A stretch of 64,000 nucleotides of DNA, taken from NCBI RefSeq assembly GCF_003131205.1, contig NZ_QFFY01000008.1:62001-126000 (forward strand). The letters run 5' to 3'. The translations under genes were made by a program, and so were the position numbers. Shown here piece by piece: positions 44,653 to 53,693 of this stretch. This stretch comes from Occallatibacter savannae (GTDB taxonomy: Bacteria; Acidobacteriota; Terriglobia; Terriglobales; Acidobacteriaceae). Below the pieces are notes generated by a model. It ran no database searches, had not been told where the DNA came from, and saw only the letters and a list, made by a program, of their open reading frames with translations. Within the stretch, counting starts at the first letter, position 1. The number at the start of each line of letters is the position of its first letter.

Positions 44653-44687
44653 AGCTTTTAGCTGTTAGCTTCTAGCTTTTAGCTGAA
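44653..44687. repeat. heptad tandem repeat tract, AGCTTTT type, 5 units
   Basis: Five phased AGCTNNT units begin four bases after the sucD stop, in the same sense orientation as at 7957 and 43303. Confidence 0.85.
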
Positions 44688-44692
44688 ACCAG

Positions 44693-44716
44693 AGGCTCAC
44701 CGCGAGGTGGGCCTTC
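44693..44716 (+). terminator. terminator-like hairpin after sucD
   Basis: Stem GGCTCACC/GGTGGGCC (one G-T pair) with loop GCGA, followed by TTCTTGC. It comes just after the heptad tract and probably ends the sucCD transcript. Confidence 0.5.
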
Positions 44717-44762
44717 TTGCTTGCGGAAGATAGCAAATGGTTCACCGCGGAGGATCCTGAAA

Positions 44763-45842
44763 ATGAAGAGCGCCATTGCAAGTGCAGAGAACTTTGCATC
44801 TCGCCTGGGCATTCGTTTGCCCGTGCTGCTCGCTCCCATGGCAGGCGCGTGCCCTGTGTCTCTTTCCGCGGCGGTGGCGAGTGCGGGCGGAATGGGTGCG
44901 TGCGGCGCGCTGCTGATGAAGCCGGAGGAGATCGCCGCGTGGTGTGCGGAGTTCCGCGTGCAGAGCGAGGGCGAGTTTCAGATCAATCTCTGGATCCCCG
45001 GGCCGGAGCCGAAACGGGATGCGGAACTGGAACGACGTCAGCGGGAGTATCTGGCGCAGTGGGGACCGGAGGTGCCGGAAAGCGCGGCGGAAGGCGTGTT
45101 GCCCGACTTCGACGCGCAGTGCCGGGCGATCCTGGATGCCAGGCCAAAGGCGATTTCGTCGATCATGGGGCTGTATGCGCCTAACTTTGTACAGGAAATG
45201 AAGGCGCGTGGAATCTTGTGGTTCGCAACAGCAACCACCGTTGGAGAAGCGAAAGCGGCACAAGCAGCTGGAGCCGACGCCATCATCGCGCAGGGTGCTG
45301 AGGCCGGCGGCCATCGTGGCACCTTCAACGCGGACGAAGCTGTGCAGCGAATGGTCGGCCTCTTCGCATTGCTTCCGCAGATTGTCGACGCAGTCTCTGT
45401 TCCCGTGATCGCGACAGGCGGCATTGCAGACGCTCGTGGCGTAGCTGCCGCTCTGGTTCTGGGCGCAAGCGCGGTGATGATCGGCTCCGCGTTCTTGCGC
45501 TGCCCGGAAGCCAAGATCAATCCCGCATGGGCCGATGCGCTCGCCAATACCGGAGCAGACGAAACCATGATTACCGCTGCGTTCACCGGGCGGCCGGGCC
45601 GTGGCGTTGCGAACGCGTATGTGCGCGCATCCGCGGCACCGGACGCGCCCCCGCCCGCACCTTACCCGATCCAGCGAGGATTGACGCGCGCCATGCGTGA
45701 CGCTGCTGCGAAAGAAGGCAAAGCTGATCGCATGCAGATGTGGGCGGGACAGGCAATGATGCTGGCGCGCGCGAAGCCAGCAGGAGAGACCACTGCGAAG
45801 ATCTGGCAAGAGGCCGTAGAGATGCTCTCGCCCGCGAGGTGA
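44763..45842 (+). CDS. nitronate monooxygenase family protein
   Basis: A 359-residue FMN-dependent TIM-barrel enzyme that oxidises alkyl nitronates. Motifs are APMAGACPVSLSAAVASAGGMGACGALLM, TATTVGEAKAAQAAGADAIIAQGAEAGGHRG (FMN-binding) and VIATGGIADARGVAAALVLGASAVMIGSAFL. The start is ATG 44763 with GGAGGA eight bases upstream. It converges on the M13 peptidase across a long palindrome. Confidence 0.9.
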   Translation: MKSAIASAENFASRLGIRLPVLLAPMAGACPVSLSAAVASAGGMGACGALLMKPEEIAAWCAEFRVQSEGEFQINLWIPGPEPKRDAELERRQREYLAQWGPEVPESAAEGVLPDFDAQCRAILDARPKAISSIMGLYAPNFVQEMKARGILWFATATTVGEAKAAQAAGADAIIAQGAEAGGHRGTFNADEAVQRMVGLFALLPQIVDAVSVPVIATGGIADARGVAAALVLGASAVMIGSAFLRCPEAKINPAWADALANTGADETMITAAFTGRPGRGVANAYVRASAAPDAPPPAPYPIQRGLTRAMRDAAAKEGKADRMQMWAGQAMMLARAKPAGETTAKIWQEAVEMLSPAR

Positions 45843-45902
45843 GACTTCGCGGTTTGAGAAATTTAAACCGGCACTTTAAATTTCTCAAACTCACAAAGTC
45901 TC
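45841..45902. repeat. long AT-rich palindrome between convergent genes
   Basis: Outer stem GAGACTT/AAGTCTC (7 bp), an internal loop, and a perfect 16-bp inner stem (GTTTGAGAAATTTAAA at 45852-45867 with its complement at 45875-45890) with a 7-nt loop CCGGCAC. It starts in the nitronate monooxygenase stop codon. AT-rich composition is unlike its surroundings and it lacks a T-run. Confidence 0.72.
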
Positions 45903-45919
45903 ATCGCATCCGGTCGGTG

Positions 45920-47992
45920 TCACCACACCCGGCACGCCTTTACGCTCACCATCTTGTCTCCGGCCTTGCAATTAAAGCTCTTTGCGAACTCAGGCAGATC
46001 CTGCAGAACAGAGTTCGTTCGATATTCATCGGGCGAGTGCGGGTCGGTCTGAGCCTGGCTGCGAAGCTGCTCGGGCCGCGTCTGCGTGCACCACTGCTGC
46101 GCGTAGGCGATCCAGAAGCGCTGTTCGGGCGTATAGCCGTCGATCTTCGCATTCATGTCGAGGTGCGCTGTCTGGGCTTTGTCCTGCCACGCAAGCCACG
46201 CCAGCCATAGGCCGCCGAGGTCCGCGAGATTTTCGCCCAGCGTGAGCTTGCCATTCAGATGCACGCCAGGAACGGCTTCGATCGCATCGTACTGGTCGAC
46301 CATGCACTGCGCCTTCTGCTTGAACTTGGCCTCGTCGTCCTTGGTCCACCAGTCCTTAAGGTTGCCGTCCTTGTCGAACTGCCGACCTTCGTCGTCGAAG
46401 CCGTGGGTGAGCTCGTGGCCGATGGTGGACCCCATATCCCCATAGTTGGCGGCATCGTCTTCCTTGCCGCTGTAGAAGGGCGGCTGGAAATATCCGGCGG
46501 GGAAGTTGACGTTGTTCTGCTGCGGGTCGTAGTAGGCATTCACCGTCGGCGGCGACATACCCCATTCCGTTTTATCAACCGGCTTGCCGATCTTCGCAAG
46601 CTCGCGGTTGAAGTTGAACTGGCGCACTCGCTCCAGGTTCCCGAGCGCGTCGCCGCGCACGATGACCAGCTTTGAGTAGTCCCGCCACTTGTCCGGGTAG
46701 CCGATCTTGTTCATCACTGTCTTCAGCTTCTCTTTGGCCTGCTGCTTGGTGGCCGGGCTCATCCAATCGAGCGAGTCGATGTCCTTGCTCATTGCCTGCT
46801 CGATCGCGAGGGTCATCTCCAGAGCCTGCTGTTTTTCCTCCGGCGGAAAGTACTTCGCTACGTAGACCTGCCCGAGAGCCTCGCCCATCTCGCGATCGAC
46901 CCGGCTGGTACAGCGTTTCCAGCGCTCCTGCTGCTTCTCGGCCCCGTTGAGGATATGCGCGTAGAAGTTCCAGGTCTCTGTCTCGAACGCCTGGGGCATG
47001 CTGGTCCCGGCATAGGAGTGCAGCAAATGCCAGCGCAGGTAAGTGCGAATCTGGTCGACCGGAGTTGTCGCAACCAGATCATTGAACTCGGCCATGAACT
47101 TCGGCTCGGTCTCGTTGGCTTTGCCGGATGCAGGTGCGTGCGCCGCTTCGTCGTAGTCGGCAAGCTTGAAGTGCGTCAACGTTCCAGACAACGCGGCGAC
47201 ATCCGTGGGATGGTTCAGGTTGTGCGGATCGCGCTGCTCGGTAACGGTGAGCGATGCCTTCGCCAGACGCGTTTCGATCGCCATCACCGTTTCAGCATCC
47301 TTCGCGGCCTGTTCTTCCGGCTCTCCGGCGAGCACGAACATCTTGCGAACGTGCTCGACATACTGCTTGCGCTGTTCGGCCGATTTCGCATCGGTGCGGA
47401 AATAGTAATCGCGTTCGGGCAGACCGAGGCCACCCGCGTTATAGAAAGAGATGACCTGATTTGCGTCCCCGTAGTCCTGGTTGGCGCTGAAGTCAAAAAA
47501 AGCATCCACGCCGATCGTGTGCAGGTGCGCGAGCAACACGGGCAACTCGTCAGGCCGGGTGAGCGCGGCGATCCGATCGAGTTCGGGCTTGATCGGCGTA
47601 AGACCCAGCTTGTCGACCGCGGCAGTGTCCATGCAGCTGGCGTACTCGTCTCCGATCTTCTGCTCGTTTGCGGTGCGGTTCGAGTCCGGCTTCGACGCCT
47701 GCTCGAGTATCTGCCTGAGGTGCAGCCGATTCAGTTCGAAAAGCTCGGTGAAGCGTCCGTAAGAAGCCTGATCAGCCGGCAGCGGATTGCGCTTGAACCA
47801 GTTGTTGCAGCTGAATCGGTAGAAGTTTTCACATGGGCTCACAGACGTGTCGACCAGCGAGGTATCGAAAACCCGAAGCTCATGCCTGGTTTGCTCTGAT
47901 TCGATGTGCGTCTGGCTGATTGCAGGTGTTGCGGCGAGAACAGCAAGGAGTGCGAGACCCAGAGAGGGAGATGCTGCGGAAAACCGATGCAT
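45920..47992 (-). CDS. M13 family (neprilysin/PepO-like) zinc endopeptidase
   Basis: A 690-residue secreted zinc peptidase with signal peptide (residues 1 to about 28, ending PAISQ). The zinc site is HELTH (about 526-530) with the third ligand Glu in GENLAD (about 587). The NAYYDP motif (VNAYYDPQQNNVNFPAG) is the other family mark. The N-terminal SPCENFYRFSCNNWFKRNPLP and the C-terminal CRVW, ending like neprilysin, also fit. The start is ATG 47992. It cleaves short peptides in the periplasm or outside. Confidence 0.95.
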   Translation of the reverse strand: MHRFSAASPSLGLALLAVLAATPAISQTHIESEQTRHELRVFDTSLVDTSVSPCENFYRFSCNNWFKRNPLPADQASYGRFTELFELNRLHLRQILEQASKPDSNRTANEQKIGDEYASCMDTAAVDKLGLTPIKPELDRIAALTRPDELPVLLAHLHTIGVDAFFDFSANQDYGDANQVISFYNAGGLGLPERDYYFRTDAKSAEQRKQYVEHVRKMFVLAGEPEEQAAKDAETVMAIETRLAKASLTVTEQRDPHNLNHPTDVAALSGTLTHFKLADYDEAAHAPASGKANETEPKFMAEFNDLVATTPVDQIRTYLRWHLLHSYAGTSMPQAFETETWNFYAHILNGAEKQQERWKRCTSRVDREMGEALGQVYVAKYFPPEEKQQALEMTLAIEQAMSKDIDSLDWMSPATKQQAKEKLKTVMNKIGYPDKWRDYSKLVIVRGDALGNLERVRQFNFNRELAKIGKPVDKTEWGMSPPTVNAYYDPQQNNVNFPAGYFQPPFYSGKEDDAANYGDMGSTIGHELTHGFDDEGRQFDKDGNLKDWWTKDDEAKFKQKAQCMVDQYDAIEAVPGVHLNGKLTLGENLADLGGLWLAWLAWQDKAQTAHLDMNAKIDGYTPEQRFWIAYAQQWCTQTRPEQLRSQAQTDPHSPDEYRTNSVLQDLPEFAKSFNCKAGDKMVSVKACRVW

Positions 47993-48082
47993 GGCGAAAC
48001 TGTAGCAGATGCGATCCCATGTCCGGCCAGCGCGGCAAGTACAATATTGGATGGGATAAAACCAATACTGAGGAGTCATTGA

Positions 48083-48499
48083 GTGGCGCAGCGCACTTTC
48101 AGCATCATCAAGCCTGACGCGGTGAAGAACGGTCACGCGGCGGCGGTTTTGGCCGATATCGAAAAGGCCGGATTCAAGATCGTCACCATTCGCAAGCAGT
48201 CGATCTCAAAAGAACAGGCGCAGGGCTTCTACTACGTGCACAAGGAGCGGCCGTTCTTTGGCGAGCTTTGCAATTTCATGTCGTCGGGGCCGATCTTCCT
48301 CATGGTCCTGGAAAAAGAGAATGCGATTGCCGATCTGCGCAAGCTGATGGGCGCAACCAATCCGGCCAGCGCGGAAGAGGGCACCATCCGTAAGAAGTAT
48401 GCGAAGTCGATCGGAGAAAATGCCATCCACGGATCGGACGCCGAGGAGACGGCGAGCTTCGAAATCGGCTACTGGTTCGCGGGATACGAGCTGATCTGA
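48083..48499 (+). CDS. ndk: nucleoside diphosphate kinase
   Basis: Balances NTP pools by phosphate transfer through a phosphohistidine. 138 residues with AQRTFSIIKPDAVKNGH, the FFGELCNFMSSGPIFLMVLE region and the active-site NAIHGSDAEETA. The start is GTG 48083 with AGGAG seven bases upstream. It is divergent from the M13 peptidase gene. A heptad tract starts four bases after its stop. Confidence 0.97.
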   Translation: MAQRTFSIIKPDAVKNGHAAAVLADIEKAGFKIVTIRKQSISKEQAQGFYYVHKERPFFGELCNFMSSGPIFLMVLEKENAIADLRKLMGATNPASAEEGTIRKKYAKSIGENAIHGSDAEETASFEIGYWFAGYELI

Positions 48500-48502
48500 A
48501 GA

Positions 48503-48544
48503 CAGTTCTCAGTTGTCAGTCTTCAGCTGTCAGTCGTCAGCTGG
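48503..48544. repeat. heptad tandem repeat tract, CAGTNNT type, 6 units
   Basis: Six phased 7-bp units, each starting CAG (CAGTTCT, CAGTTGT, CAGCTGT), between the convergent stops of ndk and the YceH gene. Confidence 0.85.
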
Positions 48545-48558
48545 TTCCTTGAGCCGAT

Positions 48559-49224
48559 TCAACCAAAGAGGCTCTCAACTTTTTCGCGCAGGGCTGCGAC
48601 TTCGCGTTGCAGCTCTGCGACATTCGACTCGAGCTGCGCGATGCGCTCTTGGTAGCTCGATGCCGTTGACTGAGGCTCTTCTGCCGCTGACTCCCCGTCG
48701 GCAGCGATCGAAGACTCCACCGGACCCGAGAGCAAATGGGCATAGCGGGATTCGCGTGCCCCGGGCTGGCGCGCCAGCAGCGTGACCAGCGGTGGCTCGC
48801 GTTCCATCAACTTCTGCAGCCCGTTCGTCACATCGCTGATCTCGGTAAACTCGTGCAGGCGTTCGGTGCGGCCGCGAAGCTCGCCGGGCGTCTGCGGCCC
48901 ACGTAATAGCAGAACGCAGATCAACGCAGTCTCGGCCCGGCTGAAGTTGAACGCTTCGCCGAGCCAGTGTTCGTATTTCATCACGCGGCCGTCTGCCGAT
49001 CGAGCACGGCCCGCAAGCTGCTTCGCTTCCAACCCATGCAGAGCCTGCCGAAGATCATCCTCATCGAGATTCATGATCGGCTCGCGATTCGAGCGTTGAT
49101 TGCATGCATTCATCAGCGCATTCAACGAGAGCGGATAGTAGTCCGGCGTGGTGATCTCTTTTTCAATCAGAGACCCGAGGACGCGGGCTTCGGCCTGGGT
49201 AAGCTTCACGGGCTCGGTAAGCAT
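48559..49224 (-). CDS. YceH family (DUF480) protein
   Basis: A 221-residue protein with a DUF480 pattern: LTQAEARVLGSLIEKEITTPDYYPLSLNALMNACNQRSNREPIMNLDE, then FSRAETALICVLLLRGPQTPGELRGRTERLHEF. Two winged-helix domains are expected. The C-terminus has a short coiled coil (YQERIAQLESNVAELQREVAALREKVE). The start is ATG 49224. The family may bind nucleic acid but its role is unknown. Confidence 0.92.
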   Translation of the reverse strand: MLTEPVKLTQAEARVLGSLIEKEITTPDYYPLSLNALMNACNQRSNREPIMNLDEDDLRQALHGLEAKQLAGRARSADGRVMKYEHWLGEAFNFSRAETALICVLLLRGPQTPGELRGRTERLHEFTEISDVTNGLQKLMEREPPLVTLLARQPGARESRYAHLLSGPVESSIAADGESAAEEPQSTASSYQERIAQLESNVAELQREVAALREKVESLFG

Positions 49225-49240
49225 AGCTTCATTGTGACAG

Positions 49241-49268
49241 AACAGAGATCAGAGAACACCGGTCAGGT
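49241..49268. repeat. heptad tandem repeat tract, ATCAGAG type, 4 units
   Basis: Four phased units (AACAGAG, ATCAGAG and variants) in the 50-bp gap between the YceH start and the RND pump stop. It would lie in the YceH leader or the pump 3' region. Confidence 0.65.
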
Positions 49269-49274
49269 CGAGCA

Positions 49275-52200
49275 TCAAACGAGTTCTGCTTGAGCCTTTC
49301 GGTTTTTCGTCAGAAGGAAGTAGACGATCGGGGTAACGACGAGGCTAAGCACCATGGAGATCGTGAGTCCGCCGATCACGGCGATTGCCAGCGGCTGCAG
49401 CATCTGCGACCCCGCCCCTATCGCGAAAGCCAGCGGGAGCATGCCGCAGACCGCGGCGATGGCCGTCATCACGATGGGGCGAAGCCGGCGCTGCGCTGCA
49501 TGAATCATCGCCTCAGCGGCAGAGAGGCCTTCAGCGCGGAACTTCTCGTCCGCATCGAGAAGCAGGATTCCGTTCTTCGCTACGATTCCGATGACCATGA
49601 TGATGCCCATGAACGACGCGACATTGAACGTGGTGTGCGTGATCAGCAGCGCCAGAATCACGCCCGAGATCGAAAGAACGGATGACGTCAGAATCGCAAT
49701 CGGGGCAGGGAAGTTTCGAAACTCTGCAAGCAGCACGCCAAACACCAGCGCGAGGGCCAGCATCAGGACCTTCAGCAGATCGTGGAATGACTTCTGCTGT
49801 TCTTCGTAGGTACCGCCGTAGGTGACCCGCACGGACGCGGGGAGGTGCAACCCGTCGACGGTCTCCCGAACGTTCTTCATCGCACTGCCAAGGTCCGAGC
49901 CCTCCAGACGGCCGGTGACCGCGACCATGCGCTGAAGGTTTTCCCGGCGAATTTCATTTTGTGGCGGAATCTGCTGAATGGCTGCCAACGAACCGAGGCT
50001 GGCGGTATGCCCCGATGCACTGTTGAAGACTGTGTTCTGGATGGCATCCAGGGATGCCCGGTGTTCGTCGCTCAGCCGCACGCGAATGGTGTAGGGACGG
50101 CCGTTCGCGATCAGCGGATCGTTTGTGGGAAGACCATCAAGAATTGAAGTTGCGTCTTCAGCGACCTCGGTGGGTGTGAAGCCAAGCCGTGCGGCGACAG
50201 TCGGGTCTACCTGGAAGCTGGTTGCAGGGCCGCTGATCGTGTCCTCGATGCCGTTTTTCACGTCGACTACGCCCGGGATCTTCTCGATTGCACTACCGAC
50301 GCGCGGACCGAGTTGCGTGAGGAGCGCCTCGTCTTCAGCGAAGATTTTGATCTGAATAGGTTCGGGTGCGTTTGAGAGATCCCCGATCATGTCCTGCAGC
50401 ACCTGGGGGAAGTCGACGTCCAGTTCGGGTTCGGTTCTTTTGATCTCACTTCGCACGTCGTCGATGATCTCGTCGATGCCGCGGCTGCGTTTGGACTTGA
50501 GCTTCACCGTAAAGTCGCCTGTATTGGCCTCAGTGACAGCAGCAAGCCCCATCTGCAGGCCGGTGCGGCGCGATGTGCTTTCGACCTCAGGCTGCTCGCG
50601 CAGTATGCGTTCGACATGCTGGAGAACGCGGTTGGTCTCGGTCAGCGAACTCCCTGCGGGCATGATGTAGTCGAGGATGAAGCCGCCTTCATCCATCTCC
50701 GGCAGCAGGTCGGAGCCGAGAAAGCGATAACCAACGTAGGTTCCAATCACCAGCAAAAGGCAGGCGAGGCCCAGCCAGATCGGCTTTGCCAGCGCCCAAT
50801 CGAGCACGCGCTTATGGGCGCTCAACACGCCGGAGAGCAGGCGCCCTGCTGTGTGATCCTTGCTTTCGGCATTTTCTCCACGACGATCCCGCAGAATGAC
50901 CAGGCTCAGGCCCGGGGTCCACGTCAATGCAAGCATGAGCGAGGTCAGCAGGGCCGCTGCCATGGTGATCGCCAGCGCGCGGAAGAAGGTGCCTGTTACT
51001 CCGCTGACGGAGATGAGCGGCAGGAAGACTACGACCGGCGTGATCGTGGATCCGATAAGCGGGACGGTGATCTCGCTCAGAGCTTTGCGTACGGCGCTGG
51101 CGCGGGGCTCCCCGTTATCGCGATGCATCACGATGTTCTCGACAACCACGATCGCGTCATCAATCACGAGGCCGATGGCAGCGGCTAGGCCGCCGAGCGT
51201 CATCAGGTTGAAGCTTTGTCCGATGGCCCAGAGGACGAGGATTGTCACCGCAACGGTGACCGGGATGACCATCCCCGCAACGAGGGAAGAACTCCAGTCG
51301 CGGAGAAACAGGAACAGGATGATGCAGGCGAGAATTAGCCCGATGAAGATCGCGTCGCGCACGCTGGCGATGCTGTCGCGCACCAGTTGCGACTGATCGT
51401 AGAAGGGCTCAAGCTTTACGCCGGGAGGCAGCTTCTGCCGAAGCTGAGCGATCTCGGCGTCTACCGCATTGGCTACCGCGACTGTGTTCGACGCCGGCTG
51501 CCGGGCGATCGTGATAAGGACAGCGGGCTTTCCATTCGATGTAACCGTCGTGTAGACCGGCAACGTTGAAAGCTCCACGCTCGCAACATCGGCCACGTGC
51601 ACCGGGGCTCCTGCTGGAGTCGTCTTCACTACAAGCTGCCGCAGTTGCTCTTCGTCGTGCACCTGCGCGCCGACCAGGCCCAGGATCAGCTGGTGATTCG
51701 CTTCATAGAGACCCGGCGAATCGATGATGTTCGAGGCCTGGATAGCGTTGACCAGATCGGTCACCGTAACACCATCGGCCGCGAGTAACTGCAGGTTCGG
51801 CGTTACGTGATACTCCGGCGTTTGCCCGCCCTGCACGATCACCGTGCTCACGCCTTCCACGCGATTCAACGGCGGCTTCAGCTCGTAGGTGGCGAGTTCC
51901 CAGAGACGGGTCTGCGGGACGGTGTCGGAGGTGAGGCTGTAACCCAGGATCGGGAACGTCGCGAAGGTGAGCCGATTCGTCGTGATGCGCGCGGTTGCAG
52001 GAAGATCCTTTGCGACTTTGCTCAGCGCAGCGTCGGTGAGCTGAAGCTCACGATACATATCGACGTTCCAGTCGAAGAAGAGACTCACCTCGGCTGATCC
52101 GCGACTGGTGGTGGAGCGAACCGTCGTCAAGCCGGGAACCGAGTTCACCGCATTCTCAATCGGCCGCGTGATGGTCACTTCCATCTGCTCAACCGGCATC

Positions 52201-52388
52201 ACGCCGTTATCAATGCCGATCACAACGCGCGGGAAATTTGTCTCCGGGAAGACAGAGATCGGCACCTGCAGCGCCGCGTAGATTCCCGCAATCGTGAGCA
52301 CAGCCGCGAAGAAAAAGATGGGTCGCGTGAAGCGCGTCAGCCAGAAGGAGTCGTTTGGCGCTACCGGTGTCTGGGTGGCGATCGACAT
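49275..52388 (-). CDS. RND efflux transporter, inner-membrane pump
   Basis: The proton-driven pump of a tripartite efflux system, 1037 residues. Twelve membrane segments in two halves are recognisable. The TM4 motif AAAIGLVIDDAIVVVENIVMHRD contains the Asp-Asp proton relay, and TM10 has FMGIIMVIGIVAKNGILLLD with the Lys. The porter domain start FPRVVIGIDNGVMPVEQMEVTITRPIE is HAE1/AcrB-like with features also seen in CzcA-type pumps. It overlaps the adaptor stop by one base (TGATG), so translation is coupled. Export substrates are unknown. Confidence 0.95.
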   Translation of the reverse strand: MSIATQTPVAPNDSFWLTRFTRPIFFFAAVLTIAGIYAALQVPISVFPETNFPRVVIGIDNGVMPVEQMEVTITRPIENAVNSVPGLTTVRSTTSRGSAEVSLFFDWNVDMYRELQLTDAALSKVAKDLPATARITTNRLTFATFPILGYSLTSDTVPQTRLWELATYELKPPLNRVEGVSTVIVQGGQTPEYHVTPNLQLLAADGVTVTDLVNAIQASNIIDSPGLYEANHQLILGLVGAQVHDEEQLRQLVVKTTPAGAPVHVADVASVELSTLPVYTTVTSNGKPAVLITIARQPASNTVAVANAVDAEIAQLRQKLPPGVKLEPFYDQSQLVRDSIASVRDAIFIGLILACIILFLFLRDWSSSLVAGMVIPVTVAVTILVLWAIGQSFNLMTLGGLAAAIGLVIDDAIVVVENIVMHRDNGEPRASAVRKALSEITVPLIGSTITPVVVFLPLISVSGVTGTFFRALAITMAAALLTSLMLALTWTPGLSLVILRDRRGENAESKDHTAGRLLSGVLSAHKRVLDWALAKPIWLGLACLLLVIGTYVGYRFLGSDLLPEMDEGGFILDYIMPAGSSLTETNRVLQHVERILREQPEVESTSRRTGLQMGLAAVTEANTGDFTVKLKSKRSRGIDEIIDDVRSEIKRTEPELDVDFPQVLQDMIGDLSNAPEPIQIKIFAEDEALLTQLGPRVGSAIEKIPGVVDVKNGIEDTISGPATSFQVDPTVAARLGFTPTEVAEDATSILDGLPTNDPLIANGRPYTIRVRLSDEHRASLDAIQNTVFNSASGHTASLGSLAAIQQIPPQNEIRRENLQRMVAVTGRLEGSDLGSAMKNVRETVDGLHLPASVRVTYGGTYEEQQKSFHDLLKVLMLALALVFGVLLAEFRNFPAPIAILTSSVLSISGVILALLITHTTFNVASFMGIIMVIGIVAKNGILLLDADEKFRAEGLSAAEAMIHAAQRRLRPIVMTAIAAVCGMLPLAFAIGAGSQMLQPLAIAVIGGLTISMVLSLVVTPIVYFLLTKNRKAQAELV

Positions 52389-53689
52389 CAGTCCTTGTCG
52401 CCTCCCTTATCGGCCCCGGGCTTGTCCTCGTCTTCGTCGGGCTTGCCGACCTTGACCTTTGTGCCCTTATCGAGACCGTAGGAGCCGCTCGTGATGACCA
52501 TGTCGGCTGTAGTCACGCCCTGCGTGACCTGGATGTCGTCTCCGTCCTGAATGCCGGTCTGCACAGGCTTCTTCTGCGCGGTACCGTCCGAACCGACGAC
52601 CATGACAGACTTTGCTCCATCATCCCCGGTGAGGATTGCGGAGACCGGAACCTTCAGCGCGTTCTCAACGGTGTGCCCTGTGATGGAGACCTTAACCGGC
52701 GTGCCGACCTTCAGCGCTCCCTTTTTGTTGTCGGTCTTAAGCCAGATTTCGATGGTCGTGCTGCCGGCGTCGAGCGCAGGGCTGATCAGCGCCACTTTTG
52801 CCGGAACGGGATCGGCGATGCCGGGCACCGCGATCGTCGCGTCATCGCCGAGCTTCATCTGTTGCGCGAGGCTCTGCGCGATGTGGGTTTTTGCGAGCAG
52901 AGACGAGGTGTCCATCACCGTAATCACCGGTGCGCCGCCGGCTGGAGTCTCTCCGGCATAGAGCGGCCGATCCGTCACGACGCCGTTGATCGGGCTGCGG
53001 ATCTCGGTGAAGCTCACCTGCGCTGCGGCCGCCTTGTACTTGCCCTCCGCGGATGTCAGGTTGCCCTGCGCCGTTTTGAGTTCGGCATCGCGATTTACGT
53101 TTTGCATCGACTCGAGATGTTTCGACGCCGTCTCGTATGCGGCCTGCGCCTGCACCAGCGCGGCCTGCGCCGTATCCAGATCGCGGCCGGGAATGGCGCC
53201 CTGCGCGAAAAGCTGTTTGCGGTTGTTGACGATGCTGGTGTTCAGATCGAGATTGGCCTTTGCCTGCGCGAGGTCGAGTTGCGCCTTCTGTACATCTTCA
53301 GGAACCTGCGCCTTTGTGGCAGTCGCATAGGCGGCCTGCGCGGCCTCGTACGCGCCCTTGTTGTCCTGCGCGCCGCCAACCAGGTCAGCGTTCTCAAGCA
53401 CCGCGAGCAGTTGGCCCTCTTTCACCTTCGCGCCGCGCTGCACGTAGAACTTCTTGACGGGTGCGGCAATCTTGGGCTGAATGGCGGCCTGCGCAAGCGG
53501 CGCCAGAATCGCGTCTGCCGTGATGTGCTCGGAGATCGCACCCTGCTCCGGATGTTCGGCCTGCACCGTAACCTCAGGCGCGGGTGTCTCTTCCTTCTTG
53601 CATCCTGAAAAAGCGAGTACGGCAGAGAGCGCCGCAGCAAGCAGCGTGCAATTCACGATGAGACGGCGGTTGAAGGGCTTTTCGTTCAT
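52388..53689 (-). CDS. RND efflux periplasmic adaptor (MFP) lipoprotein
   Basis: A 433-residue adaptor linking pump and outer-membrane channel. An N-terminal signal with lipobox (LAFSGC) is followed by the barrel-sandwich and hairpin: PVKKFYVQRGAKVKEGQLLAVLENADL, a long coiled coil of Ala/Gln, and FTEIRSPINGVVTDRPLYAGE. The C-terminus is Asp/Lys-rich (DEDEDKPGADKGGDKD), perhaps metal binding. The start ATG 53689 is four bases after the tolC-like stop. Confidence 0.95.
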   Translation of the reverse strand: MNEKPFNRRLIVNCTLLAAALSAVLAFSGCKKEETPAPEVTVQAEHPEQGAISEHITADAILAPLAQAAIQPKIAAPVKKFYVQRGAKVKEGQLLAVLENADLVGGAQDNKGAYEAAQAAYATATKAQVPEDVQKAQLDLAQAKANLDLNTSIVNNRKQLFAQGAIPGRDLDTAQAALVQAQAAYETASKHLESMQNVNRDAELKTAQGNLTSAEGKYKAAAAQVSFTEIRSPINGVVTDRPLYAGETPAGGAPVITVMDTSSLLAKTHIAQSLAQQMKLGDDATIAVPGIADPVPAKVALISPALDAGSTTIEIWLKTDNKKGALKVGTPVKVSITGHTVENALKVPVSAILTGDDGAKSVMVVGSDGTAQKKPVQTGIQDGDDIQVTQGVTTADMVITSGSYGLDKGTKVKVGKPDEDEDKPGADKGGDKD

Positions 53690-53693
53690 GAGC

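Noticed and set aside
46955..47899. A 314-codon plus-strand frame opposite the M13 peptidase.
   Set aside because: The peptidase has full zinc motifs; the antisense frame has none and no ribosome-binding site.
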